DNA from: Fidelibacterota bacterium
GTDB lineage: Bacteria > Fidelibacterota > Marinisomatia > Marinisomatales > TCS55
Length of the DNA stretch: 64,000 nucleotides
Direction of reading: 5' to 3'
Assembly (NCBI GenBank): GCA_016845785.1
Contig: JAERSH010000048.1
Coordinates: 31,662 to 95,661, forward strand
In this document: positions 28,167 to 37,471 of the stretch, piece after piece
Numbering within the stretch: the first letter of the stretch is position 1
How the letters are laid out: the number at the start of each line of letters is the position of its first letter
Translations under genes and position numbers: made by a program
The notes under the pieces: model-generated
Told to the model about the DNA's origin: nothing
Seen by the model: only the letters and a program-made list of their open reading frames with translations
The model's database searches: none

Positions 28167-29636
28167 TTATTTATCCCACCAAACGCGGGTCGTAAGATTA
28201 TCGGCCCCTTGTCTTGCTACAGCTTCATCATAGTTCTTTTTATTTCTAGATCTTTCGCCCGTAGCATAGATCATCCGTCTAGGAATGGTACCATTGGTAA
28301 CGTTACCAGGGAAGTTCACTGGAGTCAATGTAGGGAAACCTGTTCGTCTCCAATTGGCATAACTTTCATACTCATTTAAGAATGTGGCTGCCCATACTTG
28401 TTCACCAATCATTTCAAGTCCTTTGGATGCATCATATGGATTGGCGATTAAGTAAGCCGTAATGTCAGCATCTGCAATCTCTGTGCCACCATAGAGGCTC
28501 AAGTATTTCATGGCTGCTGTTACACCTTTATTATAGTGTCCAGCTGCATCGCCATCACCCCAACCGTGAACGGCTGCTTCAGCCAATAAGAACTCTACCT
28601 CAGCATAGGTCTGGAAGAACATGGGATCATCTTCGCCCGTAATACCTGTACCAGACGACCTGTTTGGTTGAGAGTAGTTGTCTAGGTTCGATTCACCAGT
28701 AGCTGCTTTTAGTGTACCAGAGTCATAACCATTGGGCAGCCCTTTATGTCCGCCTGCACCCGGTTGTGCATACACGTCTAATCGTGGGTCACCTGTTAAG
28801 AAATCAATGAATGTTTTAGACATTCTCATATTACCATCTGCCGAAAAGACTTCGCCATTTCCATTCTTATTCAAACCGCTCTCTGTGGTATGAATAATGT
28901 AAGCAATATCATCATTGGAGGTCATTACACCGCCAGCAATTGCTTTTTTCACCCATTTTTCAGCCTCACCAGCATTGACTTTAGTCATCCGCATGCCGAG
29001 ACGGAGCATCATGGAGTAGGCGAACCGTTTCCATTTGGCCTGGTCACCGTTGTACATGAAGTCTTGTGCACCAAATCCGGAAGTTCCAGATCCAAGAGCA
29101 GCTGCCGATTCATCAAGTTCTTTCAGCATATCCATATAGATGGATTCTTGTGTATCGTATTTAGGTTGAAGGATGCCATCAGAATATCCTTTGCCAGCTT
29201 CGCTGTAAGGGATATCTCCATGCATATCAGTTAACCGATGGTAAATGAATACGCGCATAATTCGTGCTATCGCTTTCATTTCGTCCGGTTTTTCTTCTTG
29301 ATCCAACTGGTTCAAAATATCTTGAACCACTTTGGCACAACCTTGATAGTATGTATCCATCAATGAAGCAGAGTAGCCTTCATTTAAGGTGTATTTATCA
29401 CCTGTCCAATAACCGGCAGTAGCAGCGAAGTGTTGGATCATGGTTGACCCATAAATCAAATTCGCACGCCAAGCCACGTATCGATTGGCAGATGTTTCTA
29501 ATAGTAATGATGTGAATTTATATCCAACATCAATCTGACTAGCTGCAGCGGGGTTGGTATTCATTTTTTCAAACCCATCGTCACAAGACGTAGCTAGTAG
29601 TGCAAATGTGGATAATATGATTATTCGTTTTTTCAT
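28167..29636 (-). CDS. SusD-like outer-membrane glycan-binding lipoprotein
   Basis: 489 residues. The ATG at 29636 has a GGAG at ideal spacing; a TTG six bases upstream is less likely. Lipoprotein signal with 'LLATSC' followed by 'DDGFEKMNTNP', the standard SusD-like_2 opening, then the helical TPR core ('YQGCAKVVQDILNQLD', 'MRVFIYHRLTDMHGDIPY'). It forms the lid of the SusCD import complex and selects the glycan. It lies 11 bases after susC. Length is on the short side, as for the RagB/SusD-like_2 subgroup. Confidence 0.93.
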   Translation of the reverse strand: MKKRIIILSTFALLATSCDDGFEKMNTNPAAASQIDVGYKFTSLLLETSANRYVAWRANLIYGSTMIQHFAATAGYWTGDKYTLNEGYSASLMDTYYQGCAKVVQDILNQLDQEEKPDEMKAIARIMRVFIYHRLTDMHGDIPYSEAGKGYSDGILQPKYDTQESIYMDMLKELDESAAALGSGTSGFGAQDFMYNGDQAKWKRFAYSMMLRLGMRMTKVNAGEAEKWVKKAIAGGVMTSNDDIAYIIHTTESGLNKNGNGEVFSADGNMRMSKTFIDFLTGDPRLDVYAQPGAGGHKGLPNGYDSGTLKAATGESNLDNYSQPNRSSGTGITGEDDPMFFQTYAEVEFLLAEAAVHGWGDGDAAGHYNKGVTAAMKYLSLYGGTEIADADITAYLIANPYDASKGLEMIGEQVWAATFLNEYESYANWRRTGFPTLTPVNFPGNVTNGTIPRRMIYATGERSRNKKNYDEAVARQGADNLTTRVWWDK

Positions 29637-29647
29637 GATCAATTCTC

Positions 29648-32600
29648 CTAAAATTTCACGTTGAAGCTAAAGCCATAGCTTTTCGTCTGCGGTAGGCCAT
29701 AGTATTCAAGTCCTTGAGCATTACCAGCATTGTAAGCGGCCTCAGGAGCGATATTGTCCACATTCTTCGTTAAGTAGAATAGGTTTCTCGCTATGAAGGA
29801 TACGCTGGCGCTTTGGAAAGGGGTTTTTTCAACAATAGATCGTGGTAACTGATATCCGAACCTCAAATTGGTTAATCTAAGATAGTCTGAATCATACACG
29901 AATTGTTCTGCAATTTCGGAAAGATGGCTGTAGTAAAACCTCAAGTTTTCTGGTGATACGGTCCAGGAGCCTGCAGCACCTGTTGCGGCATCTGTACCAG
30001 ATACTTTCAATCCACTTTCACGACCTTCTAAAGTATCTTTGTGCAGACCTCTCCAATATGCGGTAGTATTGGTACCGGAGAAGATTTTTGCACCGAATTT
30101 CCCATCAATGAGGAATCCGAGTGAAAAGTTCTTGTAACGGATATTGTTTGAAATACCAATCGTTAACGGGGGTACACCTTCACCAAGGATTTTATACCCA
30201 CCTTTTTGTGCTCTAGGGATCCCGTTAGCATCAACATCATACAAGATGGACCCATCATCGGCACGTTTAAAGGATTGACCATAGAGTAATCCATAAGATT
30301 CACCTACAATATGGATGACTTGGATATTCCGGGTTCTAGGTGTTCCCAGGCCAATATTACCATCAATATCATTGGTTTTAACTACAGTACCTTCATTTTT
30401 TGCACCATTTAAGCTAACATTCCAAGTCAATTCCTTGGTTTGTATAGGTGTGCCGGAAATCAGGAATTCAAATCCTTTATTCTCGATTTGTCCCAAGTTG
30501 TCACTGGCACTACCAAAACCGGAAGCTTGAGATGTACCTACACCCACAATATCATTTGTGGTTTTGTTGCTATAGTAGGCTAAATCAATATTTAATCGAC
30601 TTTCAAACAATCTCAAGTCCAATCCAATTTCAGTTTCACCCTTACTTAGGGGGACCAAATCTAGTTTTGGAATTGTGCTGCCATTTATTCCACCCATAAT
30701 TTGGCCCAGATGTTGTGTGTCCCAGAGTTTATAACTCAATGAAAGGGCATAGGGGTTACTGGCACCACCGGCAACGGTGGATACAGCAAATCTGACTTTA
30801 GCAAAGTCAACTGCTGCTGGGAGGCTAAGCAATTCAGAAAGCACTAAACTGGTGCTGACACTGGTGTATAAATCGTTGTTAGGCGATTTCTTGTTTGGAA
30901 AGGAAAGGGTAGAGAACCAGTCTTTCCTCGCTGTAGCTGTTACGTATGCAAAGCTATTATATGAAAGTCCCATAGATCCAATAACGGAACCTACTTCTTT
31001 TTCATTATAGCCAAACCAACCATCTTTGTTTTTTAGGTTATTCACATGGTTGATTCCAGGGAGGACAAAGCCACTACCACTCACACCGAGACTTTCATCC
31101 AATACATTATTTCGAGTTACCCCAACGAATGAATTGGTTGACAATCCCGCCATTAGATCTCTATCAACACCAACGATGAATTCCATATCCAATATAGAAA
31201 GTCGTTTTTCGGTTTCACCCATAGAGCCGGCACTACTATAAGCCGTACCAAATGGAGTTAACCATTGAGAGTTGATCGTAAAATGATCTAACCCTGCACG
31301 ACCTTTTAAGTACAGCCAATCCATTACATTGTAACGGAGAGATACTGAATTAATAAAGCGGTGCTTCCGCGTGGTATTGATGTAAGAATGGGCTGCCCAA
31401 TAAGGATTGGTTGTATAAGGGGATGTGGAAATACGTAATTCCTTCCCATCTTCACCTCTTCCGGCTCCATCCACACCTGTCATAGTGGTCACATCTACAG
31501 TAGGTGCAAATGTTGCAGCAGAATAGTTTGCATTCTTAGGAGAATCAGACATGCTGACACGGCCATTTACATCTTCATCAATATATTTAACATTGATTTG
31601 GGCTTGAATCTTACCATCGTGATCGGCATTTGCATTCAATGAGAATGATTTCCGATTCATATCTGCGCCTGGCATAATATCATCATGATCCAGGTTGGTG
31701 GCAGAAAAACGGTAGTTTAAAACTTGGCCACCATTAGAAAGGGCAACGGTATTAACACTCGTTTTACCCGTGCGGTAAAATGACTTCAAGTTATTGTGGT
31801 TGGAGTATGGTCCAGTAGAACCATCCCATTGGATGACTTGTGAACCGTCCATTTTGGCACCCCATGCATAAGCAATATTATCTAAAGCTTCTGACTGTGT
31901 GGTGGGTTTTGCCCCGCCTCTACCTGACCCATATTCACTTTGGTAATCCAAAAGGCCTTCGTCAAGACTTCTATATGTAGTTGAGCTGGAGTATTCCAAG
32001 CCTAAGCCTTTTTGGCCCCTACCGCTTTTGGTTTTAATAATGATAACACCATTTGATGCTTTAGATCCATAAAGGGCAGATGCTGCGCCCCCTTTTAGTA
32101 CACTGACGGATTCAACATCATCAGCATTGATACTTGAGATACCGTCACCACCATCGGCACCGCCCCACATGCCGGCAGAACCTTCATTCCTATTGCCGAT
32201 AGGAATCCCATCTACAACGTAGAGAGGTTGGTTGTCACCGGTGAGTGAACTATTTCCTCGAATGATTACGCGACTTGTACCGGCGCCACCGGTGGCGTTT
32301 GTTGTGACGTTAACCCCTGCCACCTTTCCTTGGAGGGCTTCGATGGCATTGGGTTCTTTAATGAGGGAAAGTTCTTCACCTTTTACTTCAGTGAGCGAAA
32401 ATCCCAAAGCTTTTGTTTTTTGTTGGATGCCCAATGCAGTTACAACCACTTCTTCACCCGAAAGTGTTGCGGTTGTCATTGTAAAGTCTGCTTGGGAGGT
32501 TTGACCTGCGGCAACAGTAATATTGTCCACAGTGTTGCTAGCGAAACCGATATATTCAGCTCGAACTGAATAAGTGCCGGGCGCAACTTTTATTTCATAA

Positions 32601-32782
32601 AACCCATTGTTATCTGATGTGCCGCCATCACCTGTACCCACCACAATAATATTGGCACCGATGAGGGGAGCCCCATCTTCTGCCGAAACATTACCATAAA
32701 TGGTACCTGTATCTTGAGCGACCACAAAACCAACTAACATCAATAATAATGCAGCGGGCCTAAGTATGTGCTTAATGATCAT
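29648..32782 (-). CDS. SusC-like TonB-dependent outer-membrane glycan transporter
   Basis: 1044 residues from the ATG at 32782, chosen because AGAGG lies 7 bases upstream and it opens a clean signal peptide. Order: carboxypeptidase-regulatory-like domain (about 25-105, 'TIYGNVSAEDGAPLIGANIIV'), SusC signature with plug ('ALQGKVAGVNVT', 'QPLYVVDGIPIGN', 'SVLKGGAASALYGSKASNGVI'), then the beta-barrel ending 'YGFSFNVKF'. It imports oligosaccharides with SusD using TonB energy. As the only SusC/SusD pair in the window it is probably the importer for products of the sialidases and GH enzymes around it. Confidence 0.95.
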   Translation of the reverse strand: MIIKHILRPAALLLMLVGFVVAQDTGTIYGNVSAEDGAPLIGANIIVVGTGDGGTSDNNGFYEIKVAPGTYSVRAEYIGFASNTVDNITVAAGQTSQADFTMTTATLSGEEVVVTALGIQQKTKALGFSLTEVKGEELSLIKEPNAIEALQGKVAGVNVTTNATGGAGTSRVIIRGNSSLTGDNQPLYVVDGIPIGNRNEGSAGMWGGADGGDGISSINADDVESVSVLKGGAASALYGSKASNGVIIIKTKSGRGQKGLGLEYSSSTTYRSLDEGLLDYQSEYGSGRGGAKPTTQSEALDNIAYAWGAKMDGSQVIQWDGSTGPYSNHNNLKSFYRTGKTSVNTVALSNGGQVLNYRFSATNLDHDDIMPGADMNRKSFSLNANADHDGKIQAQINVKYIDEDVNGRVSMSDSPKNANYSAATFAPTVDVTTMTGVDGAGRGEDGKELRISTSPYTTNPYWAAHSYINTTRKHRFINSVSLRYNVMDWLYLKGRAGLDHFTINSQWLTPFGTAYSSAGSMGETEKRLSILDMEFIVGVDRDLMAGLSTNSFVGVTRNNVLDESLGVSGSGFVLPGINHVNNLKNKDGWFGYNEKEVGSVIGSMGLSYNSFAYVTATARKDWFSTLSFPNKKSPNNDLYTSVSTSLVLSELLSLPAAVDFAKVRFAVSTVAGGASNPYALSLSYKLWDTQHLGQIMGGINGSTIPKLDLVPLSKGETEIGLDLRLFESRLNIDLAYYSNKTTNDIVGVGTSQASGFGSASDNLGQIENKGFEFLISGTPIQTKELTWNVSLNGAKNEGTVVKTNDIDGNIGLGTPRTRNIQVIHIVGESYGLLYGQSFKRADDGSILYDVDANGIPRAQKGGYKILGEGVPPLTIGISNNIRYKNFSLGFLIDGKFGAKIFSGTNTTAYWRGLHKDTLEGRESGLKVSGTDAATGAAGSWTVSPENLRFYYSHLSEIAEQFVYDSDYLRLTNLRFGYQLPRSIVEKTPFQSASVSFIARNLFYLTKNVDNIAPEAAYNAGNAQGLEYYGLPQTKSYGFSFNVKF

Positions 32783-32836
32783 TTGTTTCCTCTTTGGTTG
32801 TTTGGAATACGATACTTGACAATTCATAAAATAAAT

Positions 32837-32854
32837 ATTCTCAATAATGAGAAT
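32837..32854. promoter_or_regulatory. Inverted repeat in the susC leader
   Basis: ATTCTCA-ATAA-TGAGAAT is a perfect 7-bp inverted repeat about 55 bases before the susC start codon. It may be an operator half-site pair or an mRNA stem in the 5' leader. No matching copy was seen upstream of the other operons. Confidence 0.4.
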
Positions 32855-32914
32855 AAAAAAATATGATGCCAAGCTTAGCAAATTAATTGTTTGCTCTCCG
32901 TTGAAAATATTGGT

Positions 32915-32925
32915 ATGTAGGACAT
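32915..32925 (-). promoter_or_regulatory. Candidate GntR operator upstream of susCD
   Basis: Read toward susC, the site is ATGTCCTACAT, an imperfect palindrome with the GT-N3-AC core of FadR-family GntR operators. It lies 133 bases before susC, in the gap after the GntR gene. A second copy lies before nanA (33777-33787), also read in the direction of its downstream gene. Confidence 0.45.
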
Positions 32926-32982
32926 AATTGCAAGCATTTTAATTTATAGATACGAACCACCATAAATTGCTTGCGGGGGCGG

Positions 32983-33681
32983 TTAGGGCTGGAGGATATC
33001 GATGTGGGGTGTTAAATGAGAATAAATAGCCTTACGATATTCTTCGCTGGTGCCGTTTCTAAGGATATCAATAAGGTCAAAGTGAGATGCAATATTTGGA
33101 CGCAATTTTTGATCTCTTTCTTTTAGCTGTTCATAAACATAATGAAAGACGGGGTACAAAATCCGTTGGAAGTGCTGGAGGAATTCATTTCCACTGATTT
33201 TATATAAAGAGGCATGAAATTCAATATCCCAGTATATGCGCTCAATATCATTCAAGCTTTGTTTTTCTTTAATGGCAATATTGCCTAAACTGATTAAATC
33301 TTTATTGTTTATCCTCAAGAATAGCAGTTCAGATATACCTATTTCCAAGATAATACGCAGTTCAAATAAATCCTTTAAGCTTTCCGGACCTAAGAATAAA
33401 GGGTCAAGCACCTTTTTGAAAGTGCCTAAAAGGTCGGGCTCCGCAATTATGGTTCCTCGCCTTTTTTTAGCTTGAATCAAACCGAGCATTTTTAAATGAC
33501 TTAATGCCTCACGAACCACATTTCGGCTGACACCCAGTGCTTCAGCCAGGTCCACCTCTTTAGGGATAGGATCCCCAATCTTTAATTTATGTTCGGTAAA
33601 ATAATCCCTAATTTTTTGTTCAACTTGTCCCGCTAAGGACGTCTTAACAATGGGGGCGAATATATCTGTTGCGTCTGTCAT
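32983..33681 (-). CDS. FadR-type GntR transcriptional regulator (NanR-like role)
   Basis: 232 residues. Winged helix near residues 12-80 with the recognition block 'VDLAEALGVSRNVVREALSHL' and wing 'KRRGTIIAEPD'; residues about 95-230 are an FCD effector domain with the metal/ligand residues in 'FELRIILE', 'DIEFHASLYKISGN' and 'SHFDLIDIL'. FCD regulators sense small carboxylates or sugar acids. It is divergent from nanA and upstream of susCD, so sialic acid or a derivative is a likely ligand. Its own promoter shares the intergenic region with nanA. Confidence 0.88.
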   Translation of the reverse strand: MTDATDIFAPIVKTSLAGQVEQKIRDYFTEHKLKIGDPIPKEVDLAEALGVSRNVVREALSHLKMLGLIQAKKRRGTIIAEPDLLGTFKKVLDPLFLGPESLKDLFELRIILEIGISELLFLRINNKDLISLGNIAIKEKQSLNDIERIYWDIEFHASLYKISGNEFLQHFQRILYPVFHYVYEQLKERDQKLRPNIASHFDLIDILRNGTSEEYRKAIYSHLTPHIDILQP

Positions 33682-33776
33682 TAAATATTTTGCGGCTAAT
33701 TTTTGATGGATTATTTGGTCAGATGAGTTGTAAAGTTTACGCTTGAATTAGGACAAATTCAATCTCAAATGTTTAA

Positions 33777-33787
33777 ATGTCCTATAT
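33777..33787 (+). promoter_or_regulatory. Candidate GntR operator upstream of nanA
   Basis: ATGTCCTATAT, differing at one base from the site before susC (32915-32925), 61 bases before the nanA ATG. An AGGACA at 33750-33755 forms a wider inverted repeat with the TGTCCT of this site. Binding is inferred from position and the shared sequence only. Confidence 0.45.
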
Positions 33788-33847
33788 AAGTTGAGGCGCA
33801 GCACCTATGGTTTTAATCATTTTACTTCCTTAAGAGGATTTTCTTAA

Positions 33848-34768
33848 ATGGATCATAAAAAACAAACAGGATTGATTGCAGCTGTGCATACACCTGTACA
33901 TAAAGATTTTTCCCTAAATCTTGATCCAATTTCTAGTTTGGCATCTCATCTAGTTAATAGTGGAGTTTCAGGTGTTTATGTGAGTGGGACCACCGGAGAA
34001 GGTCAATCATTTACCACGGAAGAACGCACAGCGCTTTTTCATACGTGGGGAAAAGTGATTCAAAAAAATAATTTATCTTTTTTTGCACACATCGGACATC
34101 AAAGTCAAGATGACTCTTGCCTTTTAGCCTCGGCAGCAAAGACTGCAGGTGCCCATGCATTGAGTGCTATGGCTCCCAAAGGATCCTTCATTGATAATGC
34201 CATCGACATGGTCAATTGGCTTAAACCAGTTTTAGCCAAAGTGCCAGACATTCCTTTCTATTATTATGATAGTCCAGTTATATCAGGGATAGAGATTGAT
34301 ATAGTAGAATTATTAAACATTGCCAGTGATGAGTTACCCTCTTTGGTAGGCGTAAAATCTAATAATACTGACTTGGATATACTGAGGCAATCAATGGCAA
34401 TCCAAGATGGAAAATATGATATTTTATTTGGTGTGGATGAAATGTTAACAGATGGATTGGAAGCCGGATGTAAGGGTGCAGTCGGTAGTACATATAATTT
34501 TGCCGCACCCATTTATCACAAATTAATGGAATGTCATGCGAATGGAGATCAAAAGCAAGCTCGTGAATTGCAGTTATTCTCAAGACAATTTATTGATATT
34601 ATAGCCACATATGATTTTTTGCCTGCAGCCAAATCCCTCATGAAATATTTTGGTGTGGATTGTGGTCCCGCTCGACCACCATACAAACAGTTATCCGAGT
34701 CCGAAATTGAATCTCTCCAAAATGAATTAGAATCAATTAATTTTTTTAAGATGGTGAATGGACAATAA
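33848..34768 (+). CDS. nanA: N-acetylneuraminate lyase
   Basis: 306 residues, DHDPS/NAL aldolase family. 'GTTGEGQSFTTEER' holds the pyruvate carboxylate-binding loop, 'FYYYDSPVISG' the catalytic Tyr, and 'LVGVKSNNTD' the Schiff-base Lys. 'GVDEMLTDGLEAGCKGAVGSTYNFA' agrees with NanA rather than DapA. It splits N-acetylneuraminate to ManNAc and pyruvate in the cytoplasm. AAGAGGA precedes the ATG by about 10 bases. It is the first gene of the nan operon, followed with an 11-base overlap by the epimerase. Confidence 0.94.
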   Translation: MDHKKQTGLIAAVHTPVHKDFSLNLDPISSLASHLVNSGVSGVYVSGTTGEGQSFTTEERTALFHTWGKVIQKNNLSFFAHIGHQSQDDSCLLASAAKTAGAHALSAMAPKGSFIDNAIDMVNWLKPVLAKVPDIPFYYYDSPVISGIEIDIVELLNIASDELPSLVGVKSNNTDLDILRQSMAIQDGKYDILFGVDEMLTDGLEAGCKGAVGSTYNFAAPIYHKLMECHANGDQKQARELQLFSRQFIDIIATYDFLPAAKSLMKYFGVDCGPARPPYKQLSESEIESLQNELESINFFKMVNGQ

Positions 34769-35936
34769 GCAAAAAAAAGAATTTATCACCATATATAGGG
34801 ATAATTTATTAGAAGATATAATTCCGTTTTGGTTTCCTCGAGTGATCGATGAGGAGTATGGTGGATATATGATCATGCGGGACAGAGACGGATCGATCCT
34901 GGATACAGATAAAGGAATGTGGACTCAGGGGCGATTTTCATGGATGCTAGCCTCCCTCTATAACCATGTAGAAAAGCGGGATGATTGGTTAGAAGGTGCC
35001 ATACATGGTGCTGATTTTATTTCTAAACATGGATTTGATCATGATGGACGGATGTGGTTTCATGTCACACGGGAAGGTAAACCGATTCGGAAAAGGCGAT
35101 ATGTCTTTACAGAATTTTTTGCAGCGAAAGCCTATGCTGCCTGCGCCAAAGCTACCGGTGATGATACGCTTGTACAGCGAGCCAATGAAACCTATGACAT
35201 TGCAAAAAAGTATTTATTAAATCCTGAACTTAGTCCTAAGAAATTTACGGATACACGTCCCACTCGCGGGTTAGCGACACCCATGATTAGGCTGGGTATT
35301 GCCCAAGAAATGCGGGCGAATCTCAATGATGATCGTTACACAAAAGAAGTGGATGCGGCTATTAATGAGATTAGAGATTATTTTGTCAAGCCCGAACTGG
35401 AATGCGTTATGGAAACAGTAGGTATGGATGGCGAAATTCTTAACCATTTTGATGGACGAACCGTTAACCCCGGTCATGCCATTGAAGGGGCATGGTTCAT
35501 TTTATTAGAAGCGCGCTTTAGGGGGAATGATCCTGACCTCATTCAATTGGGCTGCAATATGCTAGACTGGATGTGGAAGCGAGGCTGGGACGAAACATAT
35601 GGCGGCATATATTATTTTAGAGATGTATATGGTAAACCGGTCCAAGAGTACTGGCATGATATGAAGCAATGGTGGGTGCAGAACGAAACGGTTTTAGGAA
35701 CACTTTTGGCATATCTAATTAAGAAAGAACCCCGCTATGAAAAAATGCATCGCCAAATTCATGATTGGTCCTACGCCCATTTTCCTGACGAAAAATATGG
35801 TGAATGGTATGGCTATCTTCACCGTGATGGCCGCGTTTCCGTACCTTTGAAAGGTAACATGTGGAAGGGTCCTTATCATTTGCCGCGGATGCTGCTAAAT
35901 GGATGGAAGTGGTTAGAAGCCGACTTGAAATCATAA
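34758..35936 (+). CDS. N-acylglucosamine 2-epimerase (AGE family)
   Basis: 392 residues, the usual AGE length (about 390 to 400). An alpha/alpha-barrel with 'FWFPRVIDEEYGGYMIMRDRDG', 'MWTQGRFSWMLAS', 'VNPGHAIEGAWFILLEA' and 'DMKQWWVQNETV', which carry the conserved His/Glu/Arg active site. It converts ManNAc to GlcNAc, replacing the ManNAc kinase/NanE route of enterics, as is usual in Bacteroidota. It overlaps nanA by 11 bases and the next gene by one base (TAATG). Confidence 0.93.
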   Translation: MDNKQKKEFITIYRDNLLEDIIPFWFPRVIDEEYGGYMIMRDRDGSILDTDKGMWTQGRFSWMLASLYNHVEKRDDWLEGAIHGADFISKHGFDHDGRMWFHVTREGKPIRKRRYVFTEFFAAKAYAACAKATGDDTLVQRANETYDIAKKYLLNPELSPKKFTDTRPTRGLATPMIRLGIAQEMRANLNDDRYTKEVDAAINEIRDYFVKPELECVMETVGMDGEILNHFDGRTVNPGHAIEGAWFILLEARFRGNDPDLIQLGCNMLDWMWKRGWDETYGGIYYFRDVYGKPVQEYWHDMKQWWVQNETVLGTLLAYLIKKEPRYEKMHRQIHDWSYAHFPDEKYGEWYGYLHRDGRVSVPLKGNMWKGPYHLPRMLLNGWKWLEADLKS

Positions 35937-37471
35937 TGGGCCAATCGATTAGGAAGATCCTTTTCAGAATCTTTCTTGCCACATTTTCAATCCTTCATAG
36001 CCAGAATCTTTCTCTTGCCAAAGTTTTTGGCGATCATATGGTTTTACAACAAGGTACTCCCATCCCGATTTGGGGTAAGGCTACTCCCGGTGATTCCGTC
36101 ACCGTTTCCATGGGCAAAAAAACTACCCAAACTATAGCGGATAAAAATGGAAATTGGCATGTACGATTTAAGAGAAGAAAAGCCAGTTTTCATCCCATTG
36201 AATTAAAAGTCAGTACAAAAACAAAATCCATTTTAATACAGAATATTTTAATGGGGGAAGTCTGGATTTGTGCAGGTCAATCCAATATGGAGTGGCCCTT
36301 GTCCGCCAGTGCTGCAGGTGCATCTGCCATTAAAAATGCACATAACCCAAACCTGCGTCTCCTAAACTATAAAAAAGGACTATCCACTTATAATGTCCCT
36401 TATTTGGGGGTTGACCTTATAAAATTAAATCCTGAAAATTTTTATGATGGCCGATGGAAGGTTAGCACTCCGGAGAGTGCCGCCCCTTTTTCCGGTGTTG
36501 GATATTTCTTTGGTAAAGATCTTCAAAAAGAAATGAATGTGCCGGTCGGATTAATTAATGTGTCTGTGGGTGGATCACCGGCGGAAGCATGGATTCAGAC
36601 GGAGGCATTATCGAATCATTCTCAATTTAATACAATGGTTCAAGGGGATTGGTTTGAAAATAGTGCTTTAGAGCCATGGTGCATCCAAAGGGGAACTGAA
36701 AATTTAGGCCAAGCCATCAAAGAAGAGCAGTCTATCCCGAAAAACGAGAATGGGGTTAATCATCCGTTTAAACCGGGATTTTTATGGGAAGCAGGGATAA
36801 AACCATTTGTTCAATTTCCTGTTGCAGGTGTTTTGTGGTACCAGGGTGAATCCAATGCAGAAAGCGATTGGCGGGTGGACCAGCACACCCCCTTACTTAC
36901 CTTATTAATTGAGGATTGGCGAAAAGAATTTAAAAACCCAAAAATGCCTTTTTTGTTTGTTCAGTTGCCGGGAATGAATCGTCCCCACTGGCCGGAATTC
37001 AGAGCAAGCCAGCAAGAAGTTTATGATACTGTCCCCCACACGGGGATGGCCATTACCATGGATGTAGGACACCCAACCGATGTACATCCGAACCAAAAAC
37101 AACCGGTGGGAAATAGACTGGCTAGAATCGCATTAAAACAAATATATAGAAAGAATATAATAAGCCAAGGACCAACACTGCGGTCAAAACGGTTAAAAGA
37201 TGGAAAACTTGAACTTAGATTCTCTCATGTTGGAAAGGGCTTAAAAACAAATAATGGACTACCGCCAGTGGGATTTGAACTTTTAGATGGACAAGGAAAA
37301 TGGATCCAAGCAAAAGCAATGATTATGAGAAAAAATAAATTAATCTTATCGCACCCTCAAGTGGCGAAACCACGATCGGTTCGGTATGGATGGAAACCTT
37401 ATCCCGATCCCGTTTTAAACCTTTTCAATTCTGCCAACCTGCCCATGGCACCATTTGTTGATCATGAGTAA
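35936..37471 (+). CDS. Sialate O-acetylesterase (SASA family)
   Basis: 511 residues from the ATG at 35936 (one-base overlap with the epimerase). A signal peptide ends near 'LHSQNLSLAKVF'. The SGNH-type catalytic motif is in 'VWICAGQSNMEWPL' with S116; 'GVLWYQGESNA' and the C-terminal 'DVGHPTDVHPNQK' provide the remaining active-site residues including His. It removes O-acetyl groups from sialic acids in the periplasm. It is the second esterase of this type in the window, besides the one fused to the sialidase at 20792-22507. Confidence 0.92.
   Translation: MGQSIRKILFRIFLATFSILHSQNLSLAKVFGDHMVLQQGTPIPIWGKATPGDSVTVSMGKKTTQTIADKNGNWHVRFKRRKASFHPIELKVSTKTKSILIQNILMGEVWICAGQSNMEWPLSASAAGASAIKNAHNPNLRLLNYKKGLSTYNVPYLGVDLIKLNPENFYDGRWKVSTPESAAPFSGVGYFFGKDLQKEMNVPVGLINVSVGGSPAEAWIQTEALSNHSQFNTMVQGDWFENSALEPWCIQRGTENLGQAIKEEQSIPKNENGVNHPFKPGFLWEAGIKPFVQFPVAGVLWYQGESNAESDWRVDQHTPLLTLLIEDWRKEFKNPKMPFLFVQLPGMNRPHWPEFRASQQEVYDTVPHTGMAITMDVGHPTDVHPNQKQPVGNRLARIALKQIYRKNIISQGPTLRSKRLKDGKLELRFSHVGKGLKTNNGLPPVGFELLDGQGKWIQAKAMIMRKNKLILSHPQVAKPRSVRYGWKPYPDPVLNLFNSANLPMAPFVDHE

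Noticed and set aside
32783..32881. Extended N-terminus of SusC
   Set aside because: The extension precedes the ribosome-binding site and signal peptide; the ATG at 32782 with AGAGG upstream is the clear start.
28167..33681. Mobile element bringing in the SusCD-GntR block
   Set aside because: No transposase, integrase, direct repeats or tRNA junction were seen around it, and strand switch alone is normal for such loci.
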